A DNA stretch of 64,000 nucleotides from Flavobacterium sp. LC2016-13 (GTDB lineage: Bacteria; Bacteroidota; Bacteroidia; Flavobacteriales; Flavobacteriaceae): the NCBI RefSeq assembly GCF_009707955.1, contig NZ_WMDQ01000015.1, positions 1-64,000 on the forward strand, given 5' to 3'. Under the pieces are notes generated by a model that was not told where the DNA came from, did no database searches, and saw only the letters and a list, made by a program, of their open reading frames with translations. Positions 62,015-64,000 of the stretch are shown here, piece by piece. Both the position numbers and the translations under genes were made by a program. How positions within the stretch are numbered: position 1 is the stretch's first letter; every line of letters begins with the position of its first letter.

Positions 62015-63475
62015 ATGCAGTCACGTAGAAAATTCATAAAAAATACAGGCATTTTTTCAGCCGGATTATTAGCGCTTCAAACTGATGTTTTTGCCATGCA
62101 ATCTGATACTTTTAATTTTGCATTAAAAGATTTTATCAGCAAAAGACCTCCGTTAGCCGAAAGAAAATTTACAAGTCCGGCAATTGAAGCCGCAATTGTC
62201 AGAATCAAAAAACAAATTGCAAATCCTGAACTGGCTTGGTTATTCGAAAACTGTTTTCCAAACACATTAGATACAACTGTAGATTTTGAAATTATTGACG
62301 GAAAACCGGATACGTATGTCATTACAGGTGATATCGATGCTATGTGGCTTCGCGATAGTACAGCTCAGATCTGGCCATATATTCCGTTTGTAAAAGAAGA
62401 TAAAAAACTGGCAGAACTCGTAAAAGGCGTTATAAACCGTCAGGCAAAATGTATTTTACTGGATCCTTATGCAAATGCTTTTTATAAGGATTTTACAAAA
62501 GAAAGCGAGTGGAAAAATGATTTAACCAAAATGCAGCCCGGTATTCACGAACGCAAATGGGAAATAGACAGTTTATGTTACCCGGTTAGATTAGCGCACG
62601 GATATTGGAAGGAAACCGGAGATATTAGCTTATTTGACAGTAAATGGAAAGAAGCCATGCTTTTGGTGTTACAAACTTTTAAAGAACAACAACGCTGGAC
62701 AGATAAAGGGCCTTATAGTTTTCAAAGACAAACTGCCTGGGCAACAGACGGAGTTCCTTTAGGCGGTTATGGATATCCTGTAAAACCTTGCGGATTAATT
62801 GTTTCGACTTTTAGACCAAGTGACGACAGTACTTTATTTGGCTATTTAATTCCGAGTAATATGTTTGCGATTGAAGTTTTGGGTTATTTGATCGAAATCT
62901 TCTCTTTGCCGGCTTTATTAGATAAAGATTTGGTAGCTAAAGCCAAAGAACTAAAAGAACAAGTTGAAAAAGGTTTAAAAGAAAACGGAATCATCGAACA
63001 TCCAAAATTCGGAAAAATCATTGCTTTTGAAGTAAACGGATACGGCAGTTTCCACATGATGGATGATGCCAATGTGCCTTCACTATTATCGTTACCATAT
63101 TTAGGTGCTATTGAACCAGATAATCAACTTTATCTGAATACAAGAAAAGTAGTGCTTTCAGAAAATAATCCATTTTTCTATAAAGGAAAAGCAGGCGAAG
63201 GAATTGGCGGTCCGCACACCGGAGTTGATACAATCTGGCCAATGAGTATTGTTTTGAGAGCCATTACAAGTGTAGATGAAAAAGAAATAAAAGCGTGTAT
63301 TAGCAATTTGATTAAAACAAATGCAGATACCGGTTTTATGCACGAATCATTCCATAAAGATGACGTAGCGAAGTTTACCAGAAAATGGTTTGCATGGGCG
63401 AATACACTTTTTGGAGAAATGATTGTTCATACAAGCATTCATTATCCTCAAATATTAAAAGATAAAAACATTTAG
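62015..63475 (+). CDS. GH125 exo-alpha-1,6-mannosidase
   Basis: The 486-aa protein has GH125 length and the hallmark TGDIDAMWLRDSTAQIWPY plus IHERKWEIDSLCYPVRLAHGYWK and AWATDGVPLGGYGYP. GH125 enzymes remove non-reducing alpha-1,6-mannose by inversion. The N-terminus QSRRKFIKNTGIFSAG is a twin-arginine type signal, unlike the Sec signals of its PUL neighbours, so export folded to the periplasm is likely. The gene starts 4 nt after GH92 B. With the two GH92 and the GH2 it completes demannosylation of an N-glycan or alpha-mannan. Confidence 0.94.
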   Translation: MQSRRKFIKNTGIFSAGLLALQTDVFAMQSDTFNFALKDFISKRPPLAERKFTSPAIEAAIVRIKKQIANPELAWLFENCFPNTLDTTVDFEIIDGKPDTYVITGDIDAMWLRDSTAQIWPYIPFVKEDKKLAELVKGVINRQAKCILLDPYANAFYKDFTKESEWKNDLTKMQPGIHERKWEIDSLCYPVRLAHGYWKETGDISLFDSKWKEAMLLVLQTFKEQQRWTDKGPYSFQRQTAWATDGVPLGGYGYPVKPCGLIVSTFRPSDDSTLFGYLIPSNMFAIEVLGYLIEIFSLPALLDKDLVAKAKELKEQVEKGLKENGIIEHPKFGKIIAFEVNGYGSFHMMDDANVPSLLSLPYLGAIEPDNQLYLNTRKVVLSENNPFFYKGKAGEGIGGPHTGVDTIWPMSIVLRAITSVDEKEIKACISNLIKTNADTGFMHESFHKDDVAKFTRKWFAWANTLFGEMIVHTSIHYPQILKDKNI

Positions 63476-63508
63476 ATAAAAAATATTAACCATTAAGAGA
63501 TTAAGTCT

Positions 63509-63535
63509 CCTAACAGGTTTTCAAAACCTGTTAGG
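63509..63535. repeat. 27-bp palindromic element
   Basis: CCTAACAGGTTTT-C-AAAACCTGTTAGG is a perfect palindrome, identical in its arms to the copy at 59683, in the spacer between GH125 and the ROK gene. Confidence 0.85.
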
Positions 63536-63597
63536 TATGAATTTAAGTATCAAAAATTAAATCCAATTTAATCCTTAATGATTCAAAATATAAAAGA

Positions 63598-64000
63598 ATG
63601 AATAAAGAATATGCCGTAGGAATAGACATTGGAGGAACACATATTACTGCAGCGATTATAGATGTAATAGACATGAAAGTGATTGATCTTTCGTTGCATA
63701 AGGAATCTTTTGATTCTAATTTGCCTGTTGCAGCTGTTATGTCTATTTGGGAAAAAGCGATTCGTATTTCGATCGAAAATTCAAAAGTAGAAAAAGTAAA
63801 AGGTTTGGCAATTTGTATGCCGGGTCCGTTTGATTATGAAAACGGAATCTGCTGGATCAAAGATCAATCAAAATATGAGCATTTTTACAGTCTTAATGTT
63901 CGTTATTTATTTCAGGGAACACTAGAACTTTCAAGCGATTTTCCGATTCTTTTTGAAAATGATGCGGTTTGTTTCGGAAAAGGAGAAGTGTTTAAAAACG
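63598..64000 (+). CDS. ROK family sugar kinase, 3' end cut by window
   Basis: The frame is open from the ATG at 63598 to the window edge (134 codons). The N-terminal ATP-binding motif GIDIGGTHITAAI and the ROK pattern KGLAICMPGPFDYENGICW ... FENDAVCFGKGE are clear. There is no helix-turn-helix in front, so it is a kinase and not a ROK repressor. It should phosphorylate mannose, glucose or GlcNAc released by PUL2 in the cytoplasm. The zinc-binding and C-terminal parts are beyond the window. Confidence 0.88.
   Translation, partial: MNKEYAVGIDIGGTHITAAIIDVIDMKVIDLSLHKESFDSNLPVAAVMSIWEKAIRISIENSKVEKVKGLAICMPGPFDYENGICWIKDQSKYEHFYSLNVRYLFQGTLELSSDFPILFENDAVCFGKGEVFKN

Overview
The window looks like a chromosomal segment of a Flavobacterium-type member of the Bacteroidota. 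The DNA is strongly AT-rich. There are three SusC/SusD pairs, a hybrid two-component regulator, many lipoproteins with Bacteroidota lipoboxes, promoter candidates of the TAnnTTTG type, and no Shine-Dalgarno-dominated starts. No rRNA, tRNA, CRISPR array or transposase was found.

Layout. (1) 1-5384, minus strand: a type VI secretion (T6SS) effector cassette without any secretion machinery. In transcription order it holds an unrecognised 377-aa protein, a DUF4280 PAAR-like spike protein, a 925-aa Tle1/DUF2235-type lipase and a DUF2931 lipoprotein cut by the window edge, which I propose as the immunity protein. (2) 5564-9877: a small membrane protein, a cytosolic GH1 beta-glucosidase and two orphan lipoproteins. 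(3) 9899-13954, minus: a single-domain response regulator followed by a soluble histidine kinase with seven PAS modules. (4) 14168-31375: polysaccharide utilisation locus 1 (PUL1). A divergent hybrid two-component regulator faces SusC, SusD, a GH5-like enzyme, three GH43-clan enzymes, a GH2 enzyme and a secreted aldose 1-epimerase. The likely targets are arabinose-, xylose- or galactose-containing side chains; the exact glycan is not determined. (5) 31537-34348: flavohemoglobin with a small membrane partner, a peroxiredoxin and a Crp/Fnr regulator, i.e. nitrosative and oxidative stress. (6) 34362-44165, minus: a LytS-like kinase, a zinc metalloprotease, SusC, SusD and a LytTR response regulator, probably a peptide-acquisition locus. 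(7) 44319-48692: Crp/Fnr plus RibB, a TetR/MFS efflux operon, and an L,D-transpeptidase. (8) 48873-64000: PUL2 for mannose-rich glycans (N-glycan or alpha-mannan), with LacI regulator, SusC/SusD, a compact GH2 beta-mannosidase, two GH92 and one GH125 alpha-mannosidases, and a ROK sugar kinase that runs off the end.

How the parts work together. In both PULs SusC/SusD import oligosaccharides through the outer membrane. Periplasmic or surface glycosidases trim them, and the regulator senses a product: the HTCS in PUL1, LacI with three matching operators in PUL2. Each of the three susD genes is followed at once by a hairpin, which would lower expression of what lies downstream. The spacers between the PUL1 and PUL2 enzyme genes are packed with several families of inverted and direct repeats, some nested, and several begin at or inside the preceding stop codon.

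Most notable points: the PUL2 beta-mannosidase appears to lack both immunoglobulin-like domains that normally flank its catalytic barrel while keeping its catalytic residues; a two-component pair encloses a protease-SusCD module; a lipoprotein is a candidate immunity protein for a lipase effector; and a CRP-like palindrome stands about 41 bp upstream of the inferred flavohemoglobin transcription start.
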